Source of the DNA: Clostridia bacterium
GTDB taxonomy: Bacteria; Bacillota; Clostridia; Oscillospirales; CAG-272
DNA length: 18,450 nt
Assembly (NCBI GenBank): GCA_900753285.1
Contig: CAADYN010000036.1
Span: 1 to 18,450, forward strand
Direction of reading: 5' to 3'
Positions 1 through 7,553 of this stretch are shown here, piece by piece. The position numbers were made by a program, and so were the translations under genes. The notes under the pieces were generated by a model that was not told the origin of the DNA, made no database searches, and worked only from the letters and a program-made list of their open reading frames with translations. Every line of letters starts with the position of its first letter. Positions within the stretch are counted from its first letter, which is position 1.

Positions 1-22
1 CAGTTCTTATATCCCGTGAAAT

Positions 23-43
23 GCCCGTATTTCCGGGCTTTTT
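23..43 (+). terminator. Rho-independent terminator of an upstream gene outside the window
   Basis: A perfect 5-bp stem, GCCCG at 23-27 and CGGGC at 34-38, closes a 6-base loop and is followed directly by TTTTT at 39-43. It should end a plus-strand transcript coming from left of the window. No coding frame can be assigned to bases 1-22. Confidence 0.7.
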
Positions 44-110
44 GGAGATAATCAGAGTTGTTATTATAACATATAATTAATATTTAAATCAACAATAATC
101 CGGAAAATAG

Positions 111-139
111 TTGCAATCAACGGCGTGATATGGTATTAT
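111..139 (+). promoter_or_regulatory. SigA-type promoter of pcp
   Basis: The -35 element TTGCAA (111-116) and the -10 element TATTAT (134-139) are separated by exactly 17 bases. Transcription would start near 146. This rules out the in-frame ATG at 138, which lies inside the -10 element, and supports translation from 171. Confidence 0.7.
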
Positions 140-170
140 GGCATTATTAATTTTAAGAGGTATAGAAGAA

Positions 171-776
171 ATGAGAATACTGTTCACAGGCTTTGACCCG
201 TTCGGGGGAGAGAAAATAAATCCCGCGGGGGAAGCCGTAAAAATGATGAAAAACGAAATTCACGGCGCGGAAATTTTAAAGCTCGAAGTTCCGACAGTGT
301 TTGGAAAGGCAGGAGAGGTTCTAAAAAAAACGGTGGAGCAATACAGACCCGACGCGGTGGTGTGCGTAGGTCAAGCCGGAGGGAGAGCCGCCATTACTCC
401 CGAAATGATAGCCGTGAACATAATGGACGCGCGCATTCCCGACAACGACGGAAACAAGCCGTGCCACGAGTTTATAATAAAAGAGGGAAGAGAAGCGTAT
501 TTTTCCTCACTTCCGGTGAAGGATATCGAGAAAAATCTAAATGATAACGGAATTCCGTCGGCGGTATCGTATCACGCGGGAACTTTCGTGTGCAATTACC
601 TGATGTACTCTCTCATGAACCTCATAGACACAAAATATCCGAATATGCGCGGCGGATTTGTCCATGTGCCGTATTCAACCGAGCAGGTGAAAAATCGAGA
701 AACACCGATGCCTTCGATGGAGCTAAATGAGATAACGCGCGGGCTTGAGATAATCGCCGAGACGCTCGCAAAATAA
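171..776 (+). CDS. pcp: Pyroglutamyl-peptidase I (pyrrolidone-carboxylate peptidase)
   Basis: Cytoplasmic cysteine peptidase (family C15) that removes N-terminal pyroglutamate from peptides. The 201-residue product has the family's usual length. It opens with the typical MRILFTGFDPFGG segment. The expected triad is visible: Glu78 in the ITPEMIAVN segment, Cys141 in AGTFVCN and His165 in GFVHVPY. The ATG at 171 is chosen because AAGAGG lies at 155-160 and because an upstream in-frame ATG at 138 overlaps the promoter -10 element. The gene is monocistronic: it has its own promoter and ends at a hairpin shared with the convergent gene on the other strand. Nothing is truncated. Family assignment is very secure; the physiological substrate is inferred from the family. 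Confidence 0.96.
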   Translation: MRILFTGFDPFGGEKINPAGEAVKMMKNEIHGAEILKLEVPTVFGKAGEVLKKTVEQYRPDAVVCVGQAGGRAAITPEMIAVNIMDARIPDNDGNKPCHEFIIKEGREAYFSSLPVKDIEKNLNDNGIPSAVSYHAGTFVCNYLMYSLMNLIDTKYPNMRGGFVHVPYSTEQVKNRETPMPSMELNEITRGLEIIAETLAK

Positions 777-782
777 AAAAAA

Positions 783-827
783 TCCCGTACCTCGGACGAA
801 CATGGGCAATGCCTGCGAGGTACGGGA
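783..827. terminator. Bidirectional terminator between pcp and the NifX-like gene
   Basis: A perfect 12-bp inverted repeat, TCCCGTACCTCG (783-794) and CGAGGTACGGGA (816-827), closes a 21-base loop. On the plus strand it is followed by a T-rich stretch (829-839). On the minus strand the A-run just left of it (774-782) supplies a U-tract. It should therefore stop both convergent transcripts. Confidence 0.85.
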
Positions 828-834
828 CATTATT

Positions 835-1227
835 TTATTCACCGCATTTGTGGTCGGAGCATGAGTGATTGCCGCAGTTGTGACCTTCCTCGTGATGGTG
901 GCTGCACTTTATGAACGGGTCGAATCTGAGCTTGCCGGAGAGAAGCGCGCGAACCGCATCGTCTGCATCCCCACTGACGCCGCCGTAGAATTTTATCCCC
1001 GCTTCGGTTAATGCCGCCTGTGCTCCCGCTCCGATTCCGCCGCAAATGAGGACTTCAACGCCGTGCTCCTTCAGAAATCCCGCAAGAGCGCCGTGTCCGC
1101 TTCCGTTTGTGGGGACGACAACCATAGCCTTGATTTTTCCGTCCTCGGTGTCGTAGAGCTTGAAGTTCTCCGTGTGACCGAAATGCCCGAATACCTTTCC
1201 GTTATCGTATGTTACCGCAATTTTCAT
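835..1227 (-). CDS. NifX/NifB-type dinitrogenase iron-molybdenum cofactor family protein with Cys/His-rich tail
   Basis: Small 130-residue protein of the Nitro_FeMo-Co fold (NifX, NafY, C-terminal part of NifB, MTH1175-like). Such stand-alone members bind iron-sulfur or metal clusters; no nif genes are nearby, so a nitrogenase role is not implied. Visible family features are the N-terminal MKIAVTYDNGKVFGHFGHTE segment, the VEVLICGGIGAGA segment (57-69) and the ALTEAGIKFYGGVSGDADDA region. After about residue 104 comes a tail with Cys108, His110-112, His116, Cys118, His121, Cys123, His126 and Cys128, a likely metal-binding extension. The ATG at 1227 is chosen because AAGGAAC lies seven bases upstream; an upstream in-frame ATG at 1248 has no good ribosome binding site. 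It has its own consensus promoter. The exact function is unknown. Confidence 0.88.
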   Translation of the reverse strand: MKIAVTYDNGKVFGHFGHTENFKLYDTEDGKIKAMVVVPTNGSGHGALAGFLKEHGVEVLICGGIGAGAQAALTEAGIKFYGGVSGDADDAVRALLSGKLRFDPFIKCSHHHEEGHNCGNHSCSDHKCGE

Positions 1228-1268
1228 AATAGTTCCTTTCTTGTACATGGGTGAATGTTTGTGCTTCT

Positions 1269-1297
1269 ATTATACTCCTTTCATCGGAGAAAATCAA
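1269..1297 (-). promoter_or_regulatory. SigA-type promoter of the NifX-like gene
   Basis: Read on the minus strand, TTGATT (1292-1297) and a perfect TATAAT (1269-1274) are separated by exactly 17 bases. The start of transcription would be near 1262, about 35 bases before the chosen ATG. Confidence 0.8.
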
Positions 1298-1414
1298 GTT
1301 ATACTGCACACTTATGCTTCCCGTCTGCGTGAGGTTATTGGTTTTAACAATTAATGAATACATATGAATATAACATCATGGAACAAAAACATAACATATA
1401 TTTCGTGAATTCTG

Positions 1415-1443
1415 TTGACAAACCGCAATCGAGAGTGTATATT
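1415..1443 (+). promoter_or_regulatory. Strong SigA-type promoter of the alpha-mannosidase gene
   Basis: A perfect -35 element TTGACA (1415-1420) and a -10 element TATATT (1438-1443) have a 17-base spacer. Transcription would begin near 1450, giving a leader of about 45 bases. The AT-rich stretch 1298-1414 between this promoter and the divergent NifX-like promoter holds no gene; I see no clear operator there. Confidence 0.8.
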
Positions 1444-1494
1444 TAATATGCCATTAATTCGTTTAAATAACTTCGGAAAGGAACGGTGCAATAT

Positions 1495-4308
1495 ATGACA
1501 CTGTTTGACAGAATTAAAGCCATACGCGACATATCGGGCGAGAATCACTGGACGAGAAGATTTTCCGCCGAGATGACGTACATGAGCACGCTTTCTTCTA
1601 CAAAAAACGGAGAATATGACGCTCGCATTGCGGAAGCTGCCGACTATGTTCTCTCAAAAAAAGCCGAAAACGGAGCCGTTACAAAAGCAGACGTGCTTGA
1701 AGCCGAGAAAATGCTTGAAGACCTCTCCGCAGAAGCCAAAAAGCTCAAGGTTATCTGCGCGGCTCATGCTCACATAGACATGAACTGGATGTGGGGCTAT
1801 CAGGAAACCGCGGCTGTTACGGTAGACACGTTCCGTACAATGCTCGACCTCATGAACGAGTATCCCGAATACAAATTCAGTCAGTCTCAGGCGTCTACTT
1901 ATAAGATAATCGAAGACAACGCACCCGAAATGCTAGACGAAATTAAAAAGAGAATCCACGAGGGCAGATGGGAGCTTACGGCTTCGACATGGGTAGAAAC
2001 CGACAAGAATATGCCGAACGGTGAATCCCTCTCGAGACATATCCTATACACGAAAAAATATCTCTCAAAGCTGTTCGATATCGACCCCGACAGCCTTAGA
2101 ATCGACTTTGAGCCCGACACCTTCGGACACAACCTGGCAACTCCCGAAATTTGTCAGAACGGCGGAGTAGATTACTACTATCACTGCCGCGGAAATGAAG
2201 CTCAGCAGGACGTTTACCTCTGGAGAGCAAAGTCCGGCAAGGAAATTCTCGTGTTCCGCGACCCTCATTTCTACTGCAACGGCGTAGGAGAGGGCAGCTT
2301 TGACAACATTCCTCTCTTCTGCCGGAAAAACGGAGTCGACACGTTCCTCTATGTTTACGGCGTAGGCGACCACGGCGGCGGACCTACAAGATGCGACATC
2401 AACGCAATAATCGACGACGCTTCGTTCCCGCTCTATCCGACTATTAAGTTCGGTACATTCGCCGAGTTCTTTGCCGAGATGGAGAGATTCCGCTCCACAC
2501 TTCCCGTAGTAGACCATGAGCTTAACTACATATTCACGGGCTGCTACACCACTCAGACAAGAATCAAAATGGCGAACCGCATTGCAGAGGACAGAGCATA
2601 TGATTCAGAAATGCTTTCCGCGGCGGCTAACGTGCTCACAGGCGCTCACTCCAAAACCGCGATTTACGAGAAAGCATGGCGAGACATCCTCTTCAACCAC
2701 TTCCACGACATTCTTCCCGGCTCAGGCGTTATCCTGACAAGAGAATACGCGCTCGGTAAGTTCCAGGAAGCTCTCGCCGCTATCAACACAAACGCAAACA
2801 CAGCAATGAGAGACATAGCCGATGCTATAGATACCTCCTCCATAAAGTTCGACGAAGATTTGGGCGCTCGTTCACAGGGCGGCGGCGTAGGATTCATGGA
2901 CAGCGGAAAGGGATGGAGATTCCCCCAGACTGAAAGAGGACGCGGCTCCGTTCGTGCAATTCATCTGTTCAACAGCACGATGTACGACCGCCATGAAGCC
3001 GTTGAAGTAGTGGTATGGGACTATAACTACGACCTCGGACGTGCATATTTCACCGACTCCGAAGGAAACGAAGTCCGCTCAGAAGTCTGCGAAGGAGGAA
3101 ACGGTTACTGGGGACACACATATACCCGCTTTATCATCGACGCAAAGGTTCCGGCTCTCGGCTACGCTACATACATCCTCAGACTCAGAGAATACGACAG
3201 CATAGGCAACCTCACAAACGCGTATGTTCCCTCCGACAACAGACAGGACCATATCGCTGACACACCGTGCGTTCTCGAAAACTCCAAGATTAAGGCAGTA
3301 TTCGATCCGCATACCTTCGTAATAACCGAGCTTACCGACAAGGAAACAGGCAGAACAATCGCCGACAGCGAGCATCCCACCGCAATATTCCGCTACATCA
3401 TCGAGAATCCGCGCTTTGGTATGACTTCATGGAGAGTCGGTCCCTACATGAACATAACCAACCTCAACAGAGACGGAAATACCGTTCGCCTTACCGATTA
3501 CGGAATCACGGGAATGAGACGCTGGCTCAGATATAAGATAGGCTTCTCGAAGTCAAACATCAATGTTCTTGTTGAACTCAAGGGTGAGAGCAGTACGCTT
3601 TCGTTCCATGTTGACGTGGATTGGCACGAAGTCGGAAACGGAAACGGCATACCGCAGCTCAACTTCTACCTCCCCGTTACATACAAAGCCGAAAAGTTCA
3701 CATACGATATCCCGCTCGGCACAATAGAAAGAGGAGATATCCCGCATGACGTTCCCGGCAACAGCTTCATGAGAATCGGAGACGAGGACAGAGCGGCGTA
3801 CATCGTTACCGAAACAAAATACGGCTTCAGAGGACACGACAACGCAGGTGCGCTCACTCTCATCCGCTCATCATACGATCCCGACCCGTATCCGGAGCTT
3901 GGTCAGCATCAGATTAACTTCGGCGTAGGTATCTGCTCGTCCGCGGAACAGAAGAGGGAAGCGTTCACGTTCTGCCATCCCGTATCGTTCAACTCCGACC
4001 TCGGACATAAGGGTACGCTCCCGCTCACAGGCTCTCTCGTCAAGATAGAAGGCGACAGCGCGGAAACAGTAATGCTCTCCGGTATAAAGAATGCTGAAAA
4101 CGGCGGGCTTGTCGTTCGTCTCAGCGAAATCGGCGGAAACGGCGGCAAGGTAAAGCTCACCCTCTCATCCCTCGCACGCGCACCTAAGACAGCAGCGCTT
4201 GTTGACATAACCGAACAGCATGAATACGCAAAATGCGACATCGACGGACATACGGTATCATTTGAAATGAAGCCTTACACAATGGCTACAGTGCTTATCA
4301 AAGAATAA
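1495..4308 (+). CDS. Alpha-mannosidase, glycoside hydrolase family 38
   Basis: Retaining, zinc-dependent alpha-mannosidase that trims alpha-linked mannose from glycan fragments. The 937-residue protein has no signal peptide, so it probably acts in the cytoplasm on imported oligosaccharides. Visible signatures are AHAHIDMNWMWGYQET (His91, His93 and Asp95 region, zinc site), FEPDTFGHN with the predicted nucleophile Asp208, and FNHFHDILPGSG with His404. The long C-terminal half is beta-rich, as in the family. The ATG at 1495 is preferred: AGGAA ends 11 bases upstream, whereas the in-frame GTG at 1486 sits only two bases after it. Codon use is visibly biased to C-ending codons (CTC, TTC, AAC, GAC), more than in neighbouring genes, suggesting high expression. 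No sugar transporter or other glycosidase lies beside it. Substrate linkage cannot be read from sequence. Confidence 0.95.
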   Translation: MTLFDRIKAIRDISGENHWTRRFSAEMTYMSTLSSTKNGEYDARIAEAADYVLSKKAENGAVTKADVLEAEKMLEDLSAEAKKLKVICAAHAHIDMNWMWGYQETAAVTVDTFRTMLDLMNEYPEYKFSQSQASTYKIIEDNAPEMLDEIKKRIHEGRWELTASTWVETDKNMPNGESLSRHILYTKKYLSKLFDIDPDSLRIDFEPDTFGHNLATPEICQNGGVDYYYHCRGNEAQQDVYLWRAKSGKEILVFRDPHFYCNGVGEGSFDNIPLFCRKNGVDTFLYVYGVGDHGGGPTRCDINAIIDDASFPLYPTIKFGTFAEFFAEMERFRSTLPVVDHELNYIFTGCYTTQTRIKMANRIAEDRAYDSEMLSAAANVLTGAHSKTAIYEKAWRDILFNHFHDILPGSGVILTREYALGKFQEALAAINTNANTAMRDIADAIDTSSIKFDEDLGARSQGGGVGFMDSGKGWRFPQTERGRGSVRAIHLFNSTMYDRHEAVEVVVWDYNYDLGRAYFTDSEGNEVRSEVCEGGNGYWGHTYTRFIIDAKVPALGYATYILRLREYDSIGNLTNAYVPSDNRQDHIADTPCVLENSKIKAVFDPHTFVITELTDKETGRTIADSEHPTAIFRYIIENPRFGMTSWRVGPYMNITNLNRDGNTVRLTDYGITGMRRWLRYKIGFSKSNINVLVELKGESSTLSFHVDVDWHEVGNGNGIPQLNFYLPVTYKAEKFTYDIPLGTIERGDIPHDVPGNSFMRIGDEDRAAYIVTETKYGFRGHDNAGALTLIRSSYDPDPYPELGQHQINFGVGICSSAEQKREAFTFCHPVSFNSDLGHKGTLPLTGSLVKIEGDSAETVMLSGIKNAENGGLVVRLSEIGGNGGKVKLTLSSLARAPKTAALVDITEQHEYAKCDIDGHTVSFEMKPYTMATVLIKE

Positions 4309-4325
4309 GACTTAGTCTCAATAAC

Positions 4326-4365
4326 AAAAGCATCCCAAAATCATTCGTGACAAGGGATGCTTTTT
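4326..4365. terminator. Bidirectional terminator between alpha-mannosidase and eutH
   Basis: AAAAGCATCCC (4326-4336) pairs with GGGATGCTTTT (4354-4364) around a 17-base loop. T-runs follow on the plus strand, and the complementary A-run gives a U-tract on the minus strand, so both convergent genes can end here. Confidence 0.88.
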
Positions 4366-4369
4366 CTGT

Positions 4370-5446
4370 TCATTTGACTTTTTCGCTTTTTCCGCAGACG
4401 AAGAACGCAATCACCGCCGCCGCAGCTCCGCCGATTAACTTTGTGAGCAGCAGCGGGGTCATCATGTCAGGCTCGACGCTTAGTGTGAATCCGAGATGTG
4501 AAGCGAGAGTGGAAGCCGCACACACGATAAACGCCGCATTCATTGTTTTTCCGCGTGAATCCATATCTTTTATCATGGTCACGGCAGGAGTTACGCTCAC
4601 AAATCCGATGAGAAGAGCGGTCAGGCTGGTGTCGCGTAGTCCGTATTTTTCGCCGAACACTTTTAGCGGAGAGGACAGAAGGCGGCGCAGTATTTCAGCC
4701 ATAGGCAGACTTCCGAGCATTACCACGCCTATTCCGGAGACTACCTTCATCGCGTCCTCTATCGGAGCAAGATTCGGGACGAATGTCTTTCCGGTGATGT
4801 ACTGCACTGCGCCGAGGATAAGTCCGACAATCGAAAGAAGCCGTATCAGCTTAGCAAAGACGGAAAAGCCGGAGAGCATCTGCTTCGGTATGAAAACAAG
4901 TCCGAGAATAAGCAGGAGCGACAGCACTATCACCGGCAGAGACTGAACGATGAGCAGTGGGAGAGAAATTCCGCTGAGCAGACCGCCGAGAATGAGAGCA
5001 AGGGGCATGACGGCAAGTCCGATGAGTATGCCGCGGAAGAAGTCGCGCGAGTCCTTTTCTTCAACCACACCTACGCTCAGCGGAATAGTGAACGAGACTG
5101 TGCATCCGAGAGTAGCCGAGACGAGAATCCCCGCGTATTTTCCTATGTCCGGGTTTTCCGCGAGCGATTTTGCCATCTGGTACCCGCCCATGTCGATAGC
5201 CAAAATCCCACCGAGCATTGCAGGGTCAAGACCGACCGCACGATAGAGTGACGCGACAGTATGCTCAAGTCCGAGGGAGATGAGAGGGGCAAGACACAGT
5301 ATTCCCGCCATGGACAGAGCAGTCGGACCGAGCAGCTTAAATCCTTCCTCAAACCGCTCCCCGAGACCGAACCTGTTGCCGAAAATCAAATCAATTCCTC
5401 CGAGCACTGCACCCGCGGCAAGAATCCACAATATCACGTTTTCCAT
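4370..5446 (-). CDS. eutH: EutH-family ethanolamine permease
   Basis: Integral membrane protein of 358 residues in the EutH family, which transports ethanolamine. Nearly the whole chain is hydrophobic, with about ten likely membrane segments. Family-type segments include FGNRFGLGERFEEGF (22-36), LAIDMGGYQMAKSLAENPDIGKY (82-104), the SATLGCTVSFTIPLSVG stretch, and the conserved region with FVSVTPAVTMIKDMDSRGK. The start at 5446 follows GGGAGC at a suitable distance. The gene has its own consensus promoter and a terminator, so it is monocistronic. No other ethanolamine-utilisation gene (ammonia-lyase, microcompartment shell, EutVW regulators) is visible within 4 kb on either side, which is unusual for eutH. 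Ethanolamine transport is inferred from the family. Confidence 0.92.
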   Translation of the reverse strand: MENVILWILAAGAVLGGIDLIFGNRFGLGERFEEGFKLLGPTALSMAGILCLAPLISLGLEHTVASLYRAVGLDPAMLGGILAIDMGGYQMAKSLAENPDIGKYAGILVSATLGCTVSFTIPLSVGVVEEKDSRDFFRGILIGLAVMPLALILGGLLSGISLPLLIVQSLPVIVLSLLLILGLVFIPKQMLSGFSVFAKLIRLLSIVGLILGAVQYITGKTFVPNLAPIEDAMKVVSGIGVVMLGSLPMAEILRRLLSSPLKVFGEKYGLRDTSLTALLIGFVSVTPAVTMIKDMDSRGKTMNAAFIVCAASTLASHLGFTLSVEPDMMTPLLLTKLIGGAAAAVIAFFVCGKSEKVK

Positions 5447-5482
5447 AACTGCTCCCGAATCAAAAAGACATATTTATACTAA

Positions 5483-5511
5483 ATTATAACGTAAACACGG
5501 CGATATGTCAA
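5483..5511 (-). promoter_or_regulatory. Perfect-consensus SigA promoter of eutH
   Basis: On the minus strand, TTGACA (5506-5511) and TATAAT (5483-5488) both match consensus exactly, with a 17-base spacer. The -35 element touches the terminator tail of the upstream MATE gene, so the two units are packed without spare sequence. Confidence 0.9.
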
Positions 5512-5546
5512 TAAAATAAGACCACATTCGCTTTGAACATGGCCTT
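5511..5546 (-). terminator. Terminator of the marR-MATE operon
   Basis: On the minus strand AAGGCCATGTTC (5546-5535) pairs with GAATGTGGTCTT (5529-5518) around a five-base loop; the 12-bp stem includes three G-U wobbles. It is followed by ATTTTAT, a U-rich tail. The MATE gene ends nine bases before the stem. Confidence 0.7.
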
Positions 5547-5554
5547 GTTTTACA

Positions 5555-6886
5555 TCAATATTTGTACTTCTTCCGCTTAGCCAGCATAAATCCGACTGAC
5601 ACAACCGCGCTGAGAATTTCACTTCCTGCGAGAGCGTACCATACTCCGTCGAGGTGCCATATCTCCGGCATTACGAGAATACATATTACCGGAAGAATCA
5701 GCGAGCGCATAAAGGATATGGCTGCCGAAACCGCTCCGTCGTTCAGTGCGGTGAAGAATGACGAGGCGTACATGTTGAACCACATCACAAGGAAGGGAGT
5801 TGCGCATATCGTGAAGGCTCTTGTCGTCATGTCGAGAAGAGCGGCGTCATATCCTACGAAAATCGAAGATATCGGACGAGCGAGAAGTATCGCGACCGCT
5901 GTGAGAACTACCGCCGACGAGGAGAGAATAATCAGGCTCTTCTTCAGCACGTTTTTCATCTCCTTGTGGTTAGCCGCGCCGTAGTGATATCCCATGATGG
6001 GCGAGCTTCCGGAAGAGTATCCCGAGAAGATTCCGATGAACACAAACGCCGCGTACATTACAACTCCGTAAGCCGCAACGCCGTCTTCACCCGCGTATTT
6101 CATGAGCTGCATATTGTAAAGCACACCCGTGATTGAAGCGGAAATGCTTGACATCATCTCGGAAGAGCCGTTTATGCAGGCTTTTATCATAGGTTTTATC
6201 TCAAAATTCGTCTTCGTGAATCTGAGAGCGGATTTGTTGCGCTTGCTGAGGAACCACACAAAGGGAACACCGCCTCCGACGCACTGGCTCAGTCCTGTGG
6301 CAAGAGCAGCTCCCGCAACGCCCATATGGAACACTGCCATAAAGAGGAAGTCGAGTACCATGTTCGTCACGCCCGCCATAATCACGACGTACATAGCAAA
6401 CTTCGGCTTTTCCGCGACTATCATGTAGCTCTGGAGAGTGTACTGCGCGTGAAGTGCTACGTTAAAACATAGGCATATTGTACCGTAGGTCATAACGTCG
6501 CCTATCATTGCGTCAGTCGCACGGAAGAAATACGCTACGGGACGAAGAATTGCGATTCCGACAACGGTAGAGAGAATACTTGAGCCGAGCATGAGAAGCA
6601 TCATCATGGTGAAGTACCGTCTTGCGTGATCTTCCTTGCCCTCGCCGAGAGTTTTTGCTACAAGCGCGCTTCCTCCGACGCCTATCATCGCACCGAATCC
6701 GCCGAGAATCTGTAGGTACGGCATAATCAGGTTGACTGACGCAAACGCGGTCTTTCCGACGTAGTTTGACACGAAAAATCCGTCGACCATGCCGTAGATT
6801 GATGTGAAAATCATCATGAATATCGACGGCAGGGTGAAGCGGAGAAGTTTATTGTAAGTAAAGTGGTCTGACAGTTTGATTTGCAT
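5555..6886 (-). CDS. MATE-family multidrug efflux transporter (MepA-like)
   Basis: Cation-coupled efflux pump of the cytoplasmic membrane, 443 residues, matching the family's usual 12-helix length. The N-terminus runs into LLRFTLPSIFMMIFTSIYGMVDGFFVSNYVG, typical of the first MATE helix, and a GGFGAMIGVGGSALVAKTLGEG segment (about 58-79) follows. A second half with the same arrangement (SGYSSGSSPIMGYHYGA) reflects the internal duplication. The start follows GAGG at a normal distance. It lies 26 bases after the stop of a MarR regulator on the same strand, with no promoter between, so the two are probably co-transcribed. This gene order resembles mepR-mepA of Staphylococcus. The exported drug or metabolite is not predictable from sequence. 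Confidence 0.93.
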   Translation of the reverse strand: MQIKLSDHFTYNKLLRFTLPSIFMMIFTSIYGMVDGFFVSNYVGKTAFASVNLIMPYLQILGGFGAMIGVGGSALVAKTLGEGKEDHARRYFTMMMLLMLGSSILSTVVGIAILRPVAYFFRATDAMIGDVMTYGTICLCFNVALHAQYTLQSYMIVAEKPKFAMYVVIMAGVTNMVLDFLFMAVFHMGVAGAALATGLSQCVGGGVPFVWFLSKRNKSALRFTKTNFEIKPMIKACINGSSEMMSSISASITGVLYNMQLMKYAGEDGVAAYGVVMYAAFVFIGIFSGYSSGSSPIMGYHYGAANHKEMKNVLKKSLIILSSSAVVLTAVAILLARPISSIFVGYDAALLDMTTRAFTICATPFLVMWFNMYASSFFTALNDGAVSAAISFMRSLILPVICILVMPEIWHLDGVWYALAGSEILSAVVSVGFMLAKRKKYKY

Positions 6887-6912
6887 TTTCTACCTCAAAA
6901 GTTTGCTTTGAA

Positions 6913-7350
6913 TTATAGTTTCGATATTTCTTTTTTCAGCGAATCGGTGAGACGTTTTGCCATCGCGAGATACGTTTCCAGCTCGTCGACAGTAAGCGCG
7001 CCGTATGCCCTCTCCTCAGCCATGCGCAGCTTACACATTGTCCCCTCGGTAAGCTCACGTCCGGCGTCGGTCAGCACAATCCTTTTCTGATTCCGAGAAC
7101 CCGGTATCGGCTCAAGCGTGACATATCCGTTTTTCACCATATTCGATATCGCCGTGTTGACGGTTTGCTTGGGAAACGAGCCTTGCCTGCATAGATCCTG
7201 CTGTGTCACGCATGAGTCGGGCTCGGACAGGACGTAGAGTATCCACATAGCAGTGTCGGACAAACCGAACTTGACGGCGGCGCTGTGGTATACGGAGTCC
7301 TCTTCCTTACGCTGCTTTTCGATTAGTTTGATGTATTCGTATATCTCCAT
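6913..7350 (-). CDS. MarR-family transcriptional repressor (MepR-like)
   Basis: Winged-helix dimeric repressor of 145 residues. The DNA-binding domain spans about residues 30-100: the first helix-turn-helix part is VTQQDLCRQ, the recognition helix lies in FPKQTVNTAISNMVKNGYV (about 59-77), and the wing is around PIPGSRNQKRIVLTDAG. The ATG at 7350 is chosen because GGAGGAAAG lies directly upstream; longer in-frame starts would translate the operator repeats. It precedes the MATE pump in a likely two-gene operon. The promoter carries two palindromic sites, described separately, so autorepression with release by a pump substrate is the likely control. The ligand is unknown. Confidence 0.92.
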   Translation of the reverse strand: MEIYEYIKLIEKQRKEEDSVYHSAAVKFGLSDTAMWILYVLSEPDSCVTQQDLCRQGSFPKQTVNTAISNMVKNGYVTLEPIPGSRNQKRIVLTDAGRELTEGTMCKLRMAEERAYGALTVDELETYLAMAKRLTDSLKKEISKL

Positions 7351-7369
7351 CTTTCCTCCATACACATCA

Positions 7370-7410
7370 GTCCGAAATCGGATGCTTAGTATTATAGTCC
7401 GAAATCGGAC
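7370..7410. promoter_or_regulatory. Twin palindromic operators, probable MarR binding sites
   Basis: The palindrome TCCGAAATCGGA occurs twice, at 7371-7382 and 7398-7409, with centres 27 bp apart. The second copy extends to a perfect GTCCGAAATCGGAC (7397-7410). The second copy fills the -35/-10 spacer of the marR promoter, and the first lies just after the predicted transcription start. This arrangement is what is expected for an autorepressed regulator. Confidence 0.82.
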
Positions 7411-7419
7411 AAAAGTCAA
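7391..7419 (-). promoter_or_regulatory. SigA-type promoter of the marR-MATE operon
   Basis: On the minus strand TTGACT (7414-7419) and a perfect TATAAT (7391-7396) are 17 bases apart, with an operator inside the spacer. Transcription would begin near 7384. Confidence 0.85.
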
Positions 7420-7495
7420 TGTTAAATCTTAACAAAAAAGACGGGGAATAACGCGGTCATGTGTACTGCATATCGTATCATTTTTTCAATTCAGT

Positions 7496-7524
7496 TTGCG
7501 AATATTGCGGGAATATGGTATAAT
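7496..7524 (+). promoter_or_regulatory. SigA-type promoter with extended -10 for the SDR-luxR unit
   Basis: TTGCGA (7496-7501) and a perfect TATAAT (7519-7524) have a 17-base spacer, and TG at 7516-7517 gives an extended -10. The promoter is divergent from the marR promoter, with about 75 bases between the two -35 elements. Confidence 0.75.
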
Positions 7525-7553
7525 CATAAAAAAGACCTATGAAAGAGTAAAAC

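Noticed and set aside
59..71. Perfect 13-base palindrome TGTTATTATAACA upstream of pcp
   Set aside because: It resembles AT-rich PerR/Fur-type boxes, but it lies about 40 bases before the -35 element in very AT-rich DNA, where such palindromes arise by chance. I could not connect it to a regulator.
2065..2517. 150-codon open frame on the minus strand inside the mannosidase gene
   Set aside because: It is fully contained in the GH38 catalytic region and has no initiation signals.
4347..4946. 199-codon open frame on the plus strand opposite eutH
   Set aside because: It lies antisense to a clear EutH gene, begins inside the terminator hairpin, has no ribosome binding site and shows low-complexity Ser/Ile/Pro composition typical of a shadow frame.
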